In this document: positions 16,684 through 25,286 of the stretch, in pieces
How the letters are laid out: each line of letters starts with the position of its first letter
How positions within the stretch are numbered: position 1 is the first letter of the stretch
DNA from: an uncultured Bacteroidales bacterium
Lineage (GTDB): Bacteria > Bacteroidota > Bacteroidia > Bacteroidales > UBA3824
DNA length: 35,528 nt
Assembly (NCBI GenBank): GCA_937877455.1
Contig: CALFIU010000028.1
Location: 1 to 35,528, forward strand
Direction of reading: 5' to 3'
The notes under the pieces: model-generated
Databases searched by the model: none
What the model was told of the DNA's origin: nothing
What the model saw: only the letters and a program-made list of their open reading frames with translations
Program-made: the position numbers and the translations under genes

Positions 16684-17784
16684 TTGCATCTCTATACCTT
16701 TAGACAGCAACTCAAATAAGCCTGTATTTATGTAATATGTTTCTTTCCATAGTTTTACGGGAGACAATATGTTAGCCTCTGAAAGTTTCTTCAGGTAGGA
16801 GGAAATAGTTTGACGTTTAGCGATTCCTTTGTTTTCCAACACTTTAATCTTGATATATGGATGCGTGAAAAGCATTTCTGTAAGTTCTTTGTGAATGTTG
16901 TTTTGTAGAACATCTTTTACTTTCTGTTCCGTGTCGTTTTTTAGGGTTAGGATTGCCTCTATCTGTTTTAACGTATAGAATGCTGTTTCCTCAACGGCTT
17001 TTATCATGTATAAAACCCATGGAACCCAATCCTGTTTTTGTGTAACATTGTTTAGAAGTTTGTAATATGTTGATTTGTTGTTGATTATATAATGACTTAA
17101 ATACAATATAGGCATATTGAGCAATCCCTCTTTTATCAAATAAAGTATGTTCAAGATTCTTCCCGTTCTGCCGTTGCCGTCGCTGAATGGATGTATTGCT
17201 TCAAACTGGTAATGTATCAAAGCCATTTTAATAAGAGAATCCAGTTCTGTTTGGTCGTCGTTGATAAATCTTTCCAGTTCAAACATTTTTTCTCGGATAA
17301 TATCTTCAGTTTCTGGTGGTGTATAAACAACTTTTTTTGTTATAGGATTGGCTATTTTTGTCCCACTGATTTTTCTTATGCCTTCTTGTGTGCAACGTAG
17401 AGTTTGCATTATCTCTATCAAGATGTTTGTGGAGATAATACCTTTGCTTTCAAATAGTTGTAATCCTTTGTATATGGCTTCCTTATACAATAAAACTTCC
17501 TTTGCCGCAGGATTGTTTATCTTTTCGATGTCGTCTAATGCGGCTTTGTACAAGTCGTCTTGTGTCGTGACAATGTTCTCTATTTCGCTCGAAGATTTAC
17601 TTTCCTGCAATATTATTGTATTCAAAAGTATTTCAGGGTTTGGCAACCTCAAACAGCATCCTTTTAGTTCTGCCAATGCTTTGTTAGCCTTGATACACGC
17701 TTTAAAAATTTCAGGTGTCTCAAAGTTGATGTTTGGCGGAAGTTTCTGTAAGTTGTTGTTTGGTACGTTGTTATCGTGTATCAT
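16678..17784 (-). CDS. Fic family protein (class II, self-inhibited AMP-transferase type)
   Basis: This 368-residue Fic-domain protein probably modifies target proteins by AMP transfer. The Fic active-site motif HPFSDGNGRTGR is complete at 198-209, with the catalytic H198. An N-terminal inhibitory helix motif of the S/T-xxx-E-N type, SSEIEN (65-70, E69), places it in class II, like Fic proteins of Shewanella and Bacteroides thetaiotaomicron. The N-terminal Fic_N region runs to about residue 90. The C-terminus (about 285-365) forms a winged helix with RQTISSYLKKLSEANIL, as in chromosomal stand-alone Fic proteins. No antitoxin gene is adjacent, which agrees with self-inhibition. The gene sits between two ~72 bp direct repeats; the downstream copy includes its stop codon, and the upstream copy abuts its promoter. 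Confidence 0.95.
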   Translation of the reverse strand: MIHDNNVPNNNLQKLPPNINFETPEIFKACIKANKALAELKGCCLRLPNPEILLNTIILQESKSSSEIENIVTTQDDLYKAALDDIEKINNPAAKEVLLYKEAIYKGLQLFESKGIISTNILIEIMQTLRCTQEGIRKISGTKIANPITKKVVYTPPETEDIIREKMFELERFINDDQTELDSLIKMALIHYQFEAIHPFSDGNGRTGRILNILYLIKEGLLNMPILYLSHYIINNKSTYYKLLNNVTQKQDWVPWVLYMIKAVEETAFYTLKQIEAILTLKNDTEQKVKDVLQNNIHKELTEMLFTHPYIKIKVLENKGIAKRQTISSYLKKLSEANILSPVKLWKETYYINTGLFELLSKGIEMQN

Positions 17785-17804
17785 ATTGTGTAGTTTTTGT
17801 TGTG

Positions 17805-17835
17805 CAAAGATACCTTTTTCTTTTGAAGTAAAAAA
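17805..17835 (-). promoter_or_regulatory. promoter for the Fic gene
   Basis: On the minus strand TATCTTTG (17805-17812) fits the -7 element, and a T-run at 17832-17835 occupies the -33 position at 19-bp spacing, though it reads TTTT rather than TTTG. The boundary of repeat copy 2 (17837) lies one base beyond this -33 element. The palindromes in the repeat are thus placed like an activator or repressor site. Confidence 0.65.
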
Positions 17836-17836
17836 A

Positions 17837-17913
17837 TCTCATGTCGAAATTTTTGCTTTTTTTCGACATGATAAAGGTGTCATGTCGATTGAATAAACAT
17901 GATAAAATTAGTT
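17837..17913. repeat. direct repeat, copy 2, upstream of the Fic gene
   Basis: This copy is nearly identical to 16607-16683. It carries the hairpin CATGTCGAAA / TTTCGACATG (17840-17849 and 17861-17870), then TCATGTCGATT. TCATGTCG and CGACATGA arms also pair across an 8-nt spacer (17863-17887), so overlapping palindromes are present. It lies in the 386-bp gap between the divergent Fic and GH31 genes. The rest of that gap holds the two promoters, a TATATTTG motif (17977-17984) and AT-rich sequence in which no gene was seen. Confidence 0.9.
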
Positions 17914-18115
17914 AGTTTCTTGGATTAATGTGTAACCTTATTATGAAAAAATAATTTCGCCCGAACTAATGTTTTTATATATTTGCGTCGGAATAATTTT
18001 TTTATGTACTGAAAGCAAATGTTATAGGGAGAAGTTTATAACATAATAAGTTATGAAAATTAGACGAATCAAAACAATCTAAATTTCTTGTTGTTTATTC
18101 TGTGTGTAAAAAATG

Positions 18116-18145
18116 TTTGCCAACCTTGAAAATTTTATATTTTTG
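18116..18145 (+). promoter_or_regulatory. promoter for the GH31 gene
   Basis: TTTG at 18116-18119 and TATTTTTG at 18138-18145 fit the Bacteroidetes promoter pattern, with an 18-bp spacer (one shorter than usual). The element lies 26 bp upstream of the ATG at 18171. This rules out the longer reading frame that begins at 18102. Confidence 0.65.
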
Positions 18146-18170
18146 TCAAAACAATTTAACACACGAGAAT

Positions 18171-20996
18171 ATGAAACTATCAAAATTTTTGGGTATATCA
18201 GCGGTAGTTGCTATGTTGTTTGGTTGTAGCAACGTTGACAATGCTGTATATGTTTTTTTTAAAAATGGTGCAATTTTATCATTGCCCGACAAATCAGGAG
18301 TAAAAGTTGAGTTTTATTTTCAAGATGCTGTACGAGTTACAAAATGGCCGTCGGGTGGAAACGACAAAAAAACAAGTTTGTGTGTAACTGCAAATCCTGA
18401 TGTTCCTGAACTCGAAAAAAACGAATCACAGGATTTTTTAACAATAAAATCCGAAAAAATAATAGTTACAGTTGATAAGAAAAATGGAAACGTTAGTTTT
18501 TTTAATAGCGATTCGTTGCCATTTTTAAACGAAACCGCTTCGCCAGAATTTAAAGAAATAACTGCTTTTGACGATAAAGGTTATTCGCTTTGTCAACAGT
18601 TTGTTATGTTTGGAAATCAGGCACTTTATGGTCTTGGACAACATCAAGAAGGTTTTATGAATTACCGTGGTAAAGAACTGCTTTTGAGCCAAAGTAATGT
18701 TAATGCCGTAAATCCAGTGTTGGTTTCTTCCAATGGGTATGGAATTTTTTGGGATAATTATTCCCTTACAAAATTTAACAATACCCAAAAAGATACCCTT
18801 TCGATATGGAGCGAGATGGGTGATAATATTGATTATTATTTTCTTGGAGCTACCAACATTGATGGGGTTATTTCGGCTTATAGACGGCTTACAGGCAAGG
18901 CTCAGAACCTACCTGTTTGGGCTTTTGGCTATTGGCAAAGTAAAGAACGTTATAAAACTCAACAAGAAGTGGTTGACATTGCTAATCGTTACACCACAAA
19001 AGAAAACGTTCCAATAGATGTGATGGTTCAAGATTGGGAATGGTGGGAACCAGGAAAGTGGAGCGGTATGCAATTTGATTCCACACGTTACCCTAATCCC
19101 GAAAAAATGACCGAAACACTTCATGAAATGGGGCTTCATACAATGATTTCTGTTTGGCCATGTATAGGTGTTGAAAGCCCAATGTATTTTGATATGTTGT
19201 CGAAAGGCTATCTCTATGAGCCACTTGGATGGGGAAATTTTAGATACATAGATGTTTACAACCCTAATGCAATGAAACTATATTGCGAATATCTCAATAA
19301 AGGTGTAAAATCTAAGGGATTTGATGCTTGGTGGCTCGATAGTACAGAACCCGATGTTATGAATGCTTTGACAAAAGAGAGCCATCAATATGAGATGAAA
19401 CGTATGAAACCAAACTATCTTGGTTCGTTTACGCGTTATCTCAATCCTTATGTACTTGTGATGCTTGATTATATAAATCGCGATTGGCGTAGCACTACAC
19501 CCGACAAACGTACTGTTTTACTCACACGTAGTGCATTTGCAGGGCTACAACGCAATGGTGCTATTCCTTGGAGTGGAGATATTGGCGCAAGTTGGGAGAT
19601 TTATAAAAAACAAATTGCTGCAGGTCTAAATCTCTGCATTTCTGGTATTCCGTTTTGGACATTTGATATTGGGTCGTTTCTTATTGGTAGTTATGAAGGC
19701 GTTTTTACATACGGAGCAAAAGATCCTGCATATCAAGAGTTTTACACAAGAATGTTTCAATTCGGAACTTTTACTCCAATATTTCGCAGTCATGGTAGTG
19801 ATGCCCCCCGCGAAATGTGGGAAATGCCAGAGTATAAAGATGTTCTTGTAAAGTTTGATAAGGTTCGTTACTCGTTAATGCCATATATTTATTCTAATGC
19901 AATTCGTTGTGCTACAGAAGATTATACAATGATGCGTGCTTTGGCAATGGATTTCTCAAACGATACGATGGTTTATGATATAGACAATCAATTTATGTTT
20001 GGCGAAAATATTATGGTGTGTCCTGTAACCGATTTTATGTACAACACACCTCCGCAAATTTCTACACTTGTGCCTGCCGAGGTGTTTAGAACCAACGATA
20101 ACAAACAAGGTATATCGGCAAAGTATTACAATGATAATAAATTTAAAAATTTAACTCGAGAAACTATTGATTCTCAAATTGATGCTTATTGGTACACTGG
20201 TCGTCCTGAATATACCACCGATAGCATGTATTCGATACATTGGGAAGGTAAGATTGTTGCACCAGAAACAGGTAAATATCAGTTTCAAATTAAAAGTTTT
20301 GATAGTCGTTTAATAGTATTTAATGGCGATACTTTAAAAATTGAACTTGATGGTAACGAGCCTTATTACGAGTTTGTTAATCTTGAAAAAGGCAAAGAAT
20401 ATCCCATTGTTTGCGAAACCGTAAATCACCAAACTGGAGCAGCAAGATTTCGCTTGTTTTGGAAAACACCGTCAGATTTTGCACGTGAAAGTAAAAAGGC
20501 ACAACGTCCCAAAGTGAGACAGGTATATTTACCTAAAAATACACTTTGGATTGATTTTTTTAGCGGAAAGACTTATAAAGGTGGCAATAATGTTGCAATG
20601 GATGCGCCAATAGACCGTATTCCAGTATTGGTAAAAGCAGGTACTGTGTTGCCGATGTCGCCAGAAATAGACCGTGCAGTTAAGTGTTTGTCAACACCGT
20701 TGGAAATTAGGGTTTATCCTGGGGATGATGGTCAATACACGCTTTATGAAGATGACGGAGATGGTTATGGATATGAAAACGGAGAGTTATCAAAAATTAC
20801 TTTCTCTTGGAATGATGCTGAAAAAACATTGTCGGTGTCAGACCGTTTGGGAAGTTTTAAAAACATGCAGCAGACACGTAAGTTTAATGTTGTTTTGGTG
20901 GACGAAACCATTACAGGAGAAAAACCAGCACTCGCCAACATGGTTAAGGTAATAGATTACAACGGAGAAAAATTAATTGTTAAGTTTGATAAATAG
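18171..20996 (+). CDS. GH31 family glycoside hydrolase lipoprotein with inserted PA14 domain
   Basis: This GH31 enzyme (941 residues) is an alpha-glucosidase or alpha-xylosidase type. The ATG at 18171 opens a lipoprotein signal, with LFGC giving the lipidated C19; the upstream extension is excluded by the promoter. An N-terminal beta-sandwich with ALYGLGQHQEGFMNYRG precedes the barrel. The nucleophile is D390 in WWLDSTEPD and the likely acid/base is D470 in PWSGDIGASW, so both are present. A PA14 domain (about 647-767, from ISAKYYND to RLFWKTPSD) interrupts the C-terminal part. A DUF5110-type beta-domain with YPGDDGQYTLYEDDGDGYGYE follows. PA14 insertions and this active-site context occur in xyloglucan alpha-xylosidases, but the specificity here is not provable. 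No SusC/SusD pair is nearby; the convergent HTCS is the only candidate sensor. Confidence 0.93.
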   Translation: MKLSKFLGISAVVAMLFGCSNVDNAVYVFFKNGAILSLPDKSGVKVEFYFQDAVRVTKWPSGGNDKKTSLCVTANPDVPELEKNESQDFLTIKSEKIIVTVDKKNGNVSFFNSDSLPFLNETASPEFKEITAFDDKGYSLCQQFVMFGNQALYGLGQHQEGFMNYRGKELLLSQSNVNAVNPVLVSSNGYGIFWDNYSLTKFNNTQKDTLSIWSEMGDNIDYYFLGATNIDGVISAYRRLTGKAQNLPVWAFGYWQSKERYKTQQEVVDIANRYTTKENVPIDVMVQDWEWWEPGKWSGMQFDSTRYPNPEKMTETLHEMGLHTMISVWPCIGVESPMYFDMLSKGYLYEPLGWGNFRYIDVYNPNAMKLYCEYLNKGVKSKGFDAWWLDSTEPDVMNALTKESHQYEMKRMKPNYLGSFTRYLNPYVLVMLDYINRDWRSTTPDKRTVLLTRSAFAGLQRNGAIPWSGDIGASWEIYKKQIAAGLNLCISGIPFWTFDIGSFLIGSYEGVFTYGAKDPAYQEFYTRMFQFGTFTPIFRSHGSDAPREMWEMPEYKDVLVKFDKVRYSLMPYIYSNAIRCATEDYTMMRALAMDFSNDTMVYDIDNQFMFGENIMVCPVTDFMYNTPPQISTLVPAEVFRTNDNKQGISAKYYNDNKFKNLTRETIDSQIDAYWYTGRPEYTTDSMYSIHWEGKIVAPETGKYQFQIKSFDSRLIVFNGDTLKIELDGNEPYYEFVNLEKGKEYPIVCETVNHQTGAARFRLFWKTPSDFARESKKAQRPKVRQVYLPKNTLWIDFFSGKTYKGGNNVAMDAPIDRIPVLVKAGTVLPMSPEIDRAVKCLSTPLEIRVYPGDDGQYTLYEDDGDGYGYENGELSKITFSWNDAEKTLSVSDRLGSFKNMQQTRKFNVVLVDETITGEKPALANMVKVIDYNGEKLIVKFDK

Positions 20997-21012
20997 TTTT
21001 ATAGTTGATTGT

Positions 21013-21063
21013 AAAAAAAACGGGTCAAAAAAATTATTAAAATTTTTTTGACCCGTTTTTTTT
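21013..21063. terminator. bidirectional terminator between the GH31 and HTCS genes
   Basis: A perfect 23-bp inverted repeat (21013-21035 with 21041-21063) has a 5-nt loop. A CGGGTC/GACCCG core is flanked by long A and T runs, so the stem ends in a T tract on either strand. It lies between two convergent genes and should terminate both. Confidence 0.95.
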
Positions 21064-21081
21064 TATTTTATTGGTAGGAGA

Positions 21082-24000
21082 TTAATTATTGTTGGCTGTT
21101 TTGGCGTATGTAAGTGGTGGTATGCCAAAAAAAGATTTAAATGATGCCGAAAAATGTGCAGGGTTGGAATAGCCAACAGCATAAGCAGTTTCGCTGATGT
21201 TTAATTTCTTTACGGTAAGCAGATATGATGCTTGTTTCATTCTTATATTTTTGATAAAATCGCGAGCCGATAGACCAGTTATTTCTTTTAGTTTTCGATG
21301 AAGGTGTACCCTTGAAATTCCAATATTATCGGCAAGCATTTCAACATTTAAATCGCGACGTGAGATGTTTTCTTTAATAATTTGCATTACTTTTTGCATT
21401 AATATTTCGTCTGCAGATTTTAGTTGTAGATTTTCTATTTGAAAATTTTCAGCGCGGTTTTCAGCCTTATCGGTTACACGTTTGCGGTTTTCGATAAGGT
21501 TTTTAATTGCTTTTTTTAGGTAGTCGGTGTTAAACGGTTTAACCATGTACATATCTGCGCCAATTTCCATGCCTTGTGTTTTGTGGGTATCGTCATCAAG
21601 TGCCGTTAATAATATTATTGGAATGTGGGCAGTTTGTGCGTTGTGCTTTACTTTTTTGCAGAAAGTTATTCCGTCCATTTCTGGCATCATTATATCTGAA
21701 ATGATAAGATCTGGCATTTCGAGAATAAGTTTGCTATATGCCTCAACACCATTACAATATGCTGATGTTTTGCAGTATGACGAGAGTTCTTGCGCAATAT
21801 ATTCTCTTATGCCGTCTTCGTCGTCAACAAGCATTACTTTGTATTTGGTTTTGGGTTTGGGTAATTGTTGATTTATATTTTTTTCTTTGTTATCAGTTTG
21901 TTGAGGTATAGTTTGGGGTGTATTGTTGCTTGTTTGAGTTGGTATGGTTTGTCTAATTGGAGCAGTTATGATGTTTTCTGATGTTACAAGGCTATCGGGT
22001 GGTAAGTGTTTGTTGCCCAGCGGTATTTCTACAATAAATCTACTTCCTTGTGTGTCTGTTCTGTTTTCTGCATAAAGTTGTCCTTTGTGCAGTTCTGTAA
22101 GGTATTTTGCCAAATGAAGTCCTACGCCAGTACCAGTGTTGTAACGTGTTTGTGAGTTTCTCACTTGGTAAAAACGTTGAAATATTTTTTTTATATCTTC
22201 TGGTTCAAGCCCTATTCCTGTATCAGAAACTTTTATTTCTAAGGTGTTTTTTGTGTTGTTTATGCTTGTATCAACGGATATTTTACCACCTATTGGAGTA
22301 AATTTTATGGCGTTTGACAATAAATTTAGTAATATTTTTTCAAAATTTTCGGGATCTATCCATGCTTTTATGTTTTCTTGAGAATATGCCTGATTTATGG
22401 TTATTTCTTTTGTTTCGGCTGCTGGAGCTATGCTTGCTATTATATGCGACACAAAACTATTTATTTCGGTTTCTCCAAATCGCATCATTACTTGTCCTTT
22501 GTCTATTTTTCTAAGGTCAAGTAGTTGGCTTACAAGTCGGTATATACGTTCGCAGTTTAGTTGCATTATTTTGTATAGCCTTGATGTTTCATCGTCTTGT
22601 GGCTTATTTAATAGTTTTTCAAGTGGGTCTATAATTAGTGTTAATGGGGTTCGTATTTCGTGAGAGATGTTGATAAAAAACTGCATTTTCATTTCGTTGA
22701 CAGCTTCGTCTTGACGGCGTTTAACTCTCTCATAGATAAAAAGTAATATTAATGTTAACACTGCTAATGCTATTACAATGTATCCAATTTTGGCGTATAT
22801 TGTTTTGTACCATGGAGGAAGTATTGTAATGTTTATTCTACGTATTTCTGATTCTGTACCTTTGTATTGTGCAATTACTTCAAATATATATTTGCCGTGC
22901 GAAAGGTTTGTAAATGTTGCTTGTGGTGATTCTGCTGTGCAGTGTTTCCATTGTTTGTCGAATCCTAATAGTCGGTATTTGTATGTTGTATTTTCTTTTC
23001 GTGCAGGACACGAAGGAGCAAACCCTATTGAGAAGATGTTGTCGCTCTCGTTGATAGTTATTTTTTCTGAAAGTATTATTTCTTTTTCGGTTATAGTTTT
23101 ACCGTTTGATTTGTCGCCTGCATTTATTGTGTTGCCATTTACAAGAAAATATGTTAATAAAACTTTTCCTGGGTCGGGCTTTTCATTTTTACTTTTTGTA
23201 GAAATTTTTGTAACACCTTTAGTGCCACCCAACCAAATGTTGCCAAGAGAATCTTTTACGCATGCTGTTCTACAAAACTCGTTGTTGCTTATTCCATCGG
23301 CAGTGGTGTATGTTGTTATTGCACTGGTATTTATATTTATGCAACTAAGTCCACGGCGAGTTGCAATCCACATATTTTCGTTATTGTCTTGAATTATGCT
23401 ACATATAACATTGCCAGCAAGTCCACAAGTGTCGGAATAATATTGTTTTGTGTCGTTTTGGGGGTCATATACAATAATTCCAGATGTTGTTCCTATCCAT
23501 ATTCTACCTAATGTATCTATGGCAGTGCAGTTGACGGTGTTGGCGGGTAAAAAGCCTGTTTCGGCTGTGTACATTGTTTCTGCGCCAGAATTAGAATCTA
23601 TTTTTAAAAGTCCGTCGTATGCAGCTATCCAAAGGTTGTATTTTTTGTCAACGGTTATATTGTTTGCCCATATTGGATTTTTTTTGCTGCCGTATATGTT
23701 TGGTGAAAATTTTTCGGTGTTGGCATCAAATATACCAGTATATCCACCAAAAGTTGTTATGAGAAATTTGTTATTTCCGCACGATAATATGCTACTTACT
23801 CTATCTGATTCTAATCCGTATGGATTATCTGCATAACTTCGATATATTTTTGTTATTTTTCGTGTGGATATTTCCATTTTTATTAATCCGTCGTTAAATG
23901 TTCCTATCCACATGTATTTACCGTTTTGATTGCATAGGCTTATGATGTTACCAGAAAGTAGTTCTCCGTTTTTTGGGGATAGTTTTATGTGTTGAATGTT

Positions 24001-25164
24001 GTTATTTGGCGTTATAATGTATATGCCGTCGCCATCAGTGCCTACCCATATTTCATCGCCGTTTATAGCCAATGCTCCTACACTGTTGCTACCTATGCTG
24101 CCATCGCCAAAAGCTCTATAACCATAGTTTTCAAATGTTTGTGATTCTTCGCCAAGTAAGTATAACCCTTTTTGAAACACAGCAAGCCAAATGTTGCCGT
24201 CAGAGTCTTCTGCAATAGAATGTATCTTGCTTTTAGAAAAGTCGAAGGGCGAACTTGCAGGTGTTCGGCTTTCAAGTCGTTGTGTTGTTGGGTTTAGTTT
24301 TTTTAGACCAAAGCCATCTGTTCCAGCCCAAAGTTGTTGTTGGTGGTCGTAAAAAAGTGATATAACGCTAAAATTTTCTACTCCGTCTTGTAGTTTTATG
24401 TGGGTAATTTTATTGTTTGGTGTAATTTTTAGTAATCCGCCTTTTGAACTTCCAATGTAAATATTGAGCGAGTCGTCTTGACAAAAGGCTGTGATGTCGT
24501 TGTCTGTTGGTAGTAACCCATCGCAATCGACTTTATGAGCATGTCCTGATAGCATGTCGTAAACAAAAACATTGCTATGGTAGCTACCTATCCAAAGTCT
24601 ATTTTGTTTGTCTGCAAATACAGTGTGAAGATAGCGACTATTTATTTCTATGTTTATATTGTTGCAGTCGCTTATTTTTGTTAGGTTTTTATCGCATTTT
24701 AGAAGTCCGTATCCCGATGTAGTAATCCAAATGGTTGAATCGGTTTCTACAAAATCGGAAACAAATGGGTGTATTTTGGTGGAGTTGACTAAAATATTTA
24801 GTTTTCTAAACATTCCGTCAATGTAACTATATGCATAAAGCCCCTTGTTGGTGCCAACGAGAATTTCGCCAGATGAAATTTGTTTAACAATGGTTATCAT
24901 ATTTGCGTCAAGTCCATGTTTTTTGTCAGAAAACGTAACGAACCTGCTGCCATCAAACCTATTAAGGCCGTCTTCTGTTGCTGCCCATACAAATCCATTA
25001 CTATCAATACATATCTTGTCTATCAAACTGCTTGATAGACCGTTTTGGTAGTCGAAGAAATTTTCGTTTTGAGCCGATGCTGGTGTTGTTAAAAAGAGTA
25101 AGGCAACAGCAATGACCAATAGTGTTTTTTTGTAAATAGTGTAACTTTTTGTAATTATGTGCAT
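21082..25164 (-). CDS. hybrid two-component system regulator (HTCS)
   Basis: This single-protein sensor and transcription factor (1360 residues) is typical of Bacteroidetes polysaccharide utilisation. In order it has a signal peptide ending in ASA (about 31), periplasmic two-component propeller repeats with many IWIGT/LWIGS-type blades to about residue 660, and a Y_Y_Y domain (about 715-785, YKYRLLGFDKQWKH). These are followed by a transmembrane segment (about 788-813), a histidine kinase with H835 in ISHEIRTP, and an ATPase domain with NLLSNAIKFTP and GTGVGLHLAKYL. After a Q/T/N-rich linker come a receiver domain with D1157 in IISDIMMPEMDG and a C-terminal AraC-type helix-turn-helix (VGYSNPAHFSASFKSFFG). 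All phosphorelay residues are present. The ligand is probably an oligosaccharide. The convergent GH31 gene is a plausible target, but no operator was identified. Confidence 0.95.
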   Translation of the reverse strand: MHIITKSYTIYKKTLLVIAVALLFLTTPASAQNENFFDYQNGLSSSLIDKICIDSNGFVWAATEDGLNRFDGSRFVTFSDKKHGLDANMITIVKQISSGEILVGTNKGLYAYSYIDGMFRKLNILVNSTKIHPFVSDFVETDSTIWITTSGYGLLKCDKNLTKISDCNNINIEINSRYLHTVFADKQNRLWIGSYHSNVFVYDMLSGHAHKVDCDGLLPTDNDITAFCQDDSLNIYIGSSKGGLLKITPNNKITHIKLQDGVENFSVISLFYDHQQQLWAGTDGFGLKKLNPTTQRLESRTPASSPFDFSKSKIHSIAEDSDGNIWLAVFQKGLYLLGEESQTFENYGYRAFGDGSIGSNSVGALAINGDEIWVGTDGDGIYIITPNNNIQHIKLSPKNGELLSGNIISLCNQNGKYMWIGTFNDGLIKMEISTRKITKIYRSYADNPYGLESDRVSSILSCGNNKFLITTFGGYTGIFDANTEKFSPNIYGSKKNPIWANNITVDKKYNLWIAAYDGLLKIDSNSGAETMYTAETGFLPANTVNCTAIDTLGRIWIGTTSGIIVYDPQNDTKQYYSDTCGLAGNVICSIIQDNNENMWIATRRGLSCININTSAITTYTTADGISNNEFCRTACVKDSLGNIWLGGTKGVTKISTKSKNEKPDPGKVLLTYFLVNGNTINAGDKSNGKTITEKEIILSEKITINESDNIFSIGFAPSCPARKENTTYKYRLLGFDKQWKHCTAESPQATFTNLSHGKYIFEVIAQYKGTESEIRRINITILPPWYKTIYAKIGYIVIALAVLTLILLFIYERVKRRQDEAVNEMKMQFFINISHEIRTPLTLIIDPLEKLLNKPQDDETSRLYKIMQLNCERIYRLVSQLLDLRKIDKGQVMMRFGETEINSFVSHIIASIAPAAETKEITINQAYSQENIKAWIDPENFEKILLNLLSNAIKFTPIGGKISVDTSINNTKNTLEIKVSDTGIGLEPEDIKKIFQRFYQVRNSQTRYNTGTGVGLHLAKYLTELHKGQLYAENRTDTQGSRFIVEIPLGNKHLPPDSLVTSENIITAPIRQTIPTQTSNNTPQTIPQQTDNKEKNINQQLPKPKTKYKVMLVDDEDGIREYIAQELSSYCKTSAYCNGVEAYSKLILEMPDLIISDIMMPEMDGITFCKKVKHNAQTAHIPIILLTALDDDTHKTQGMEIGADMYMVKPFNTDYLKKAIKNLIENRKRVTDKAENRAENFQIENLQLKSADEILMQKVMQIIKENISRRDLNVEMLADNIGISRVHLHRKLKEITGLSARDFIKNIRMKQASYLLTVKKLNISETAYAVGYSNPAHFSASFKSFFGIPPLTYAKTANNN

Positions 25165-25286
25165 TGTTTTAACGTTAAAAATAATTTTGCCAACTTTTTT
25201 ATTGCCATAATGTTTTACAAATTATTATTGTTTGTTAAATTCATTAGCAAAAAAAATTGGCTTGCGAAATATCTTCAACTTTGTTT

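Noticed and set aside
18102..18170. 23-residue N-terminal extension of the GH31 protein
   Set aside because: It precedes the promoter and would bury the lipoprotein signal that starts at the ATG at 18171.
22778..23392. 204-codon plus-strand frame inside the HTCS gene
   Set aside because: It is antisense to the propeller and Y_Y_Y coding region; the hydrophobic composition comes from the complement of the HTCS codons.
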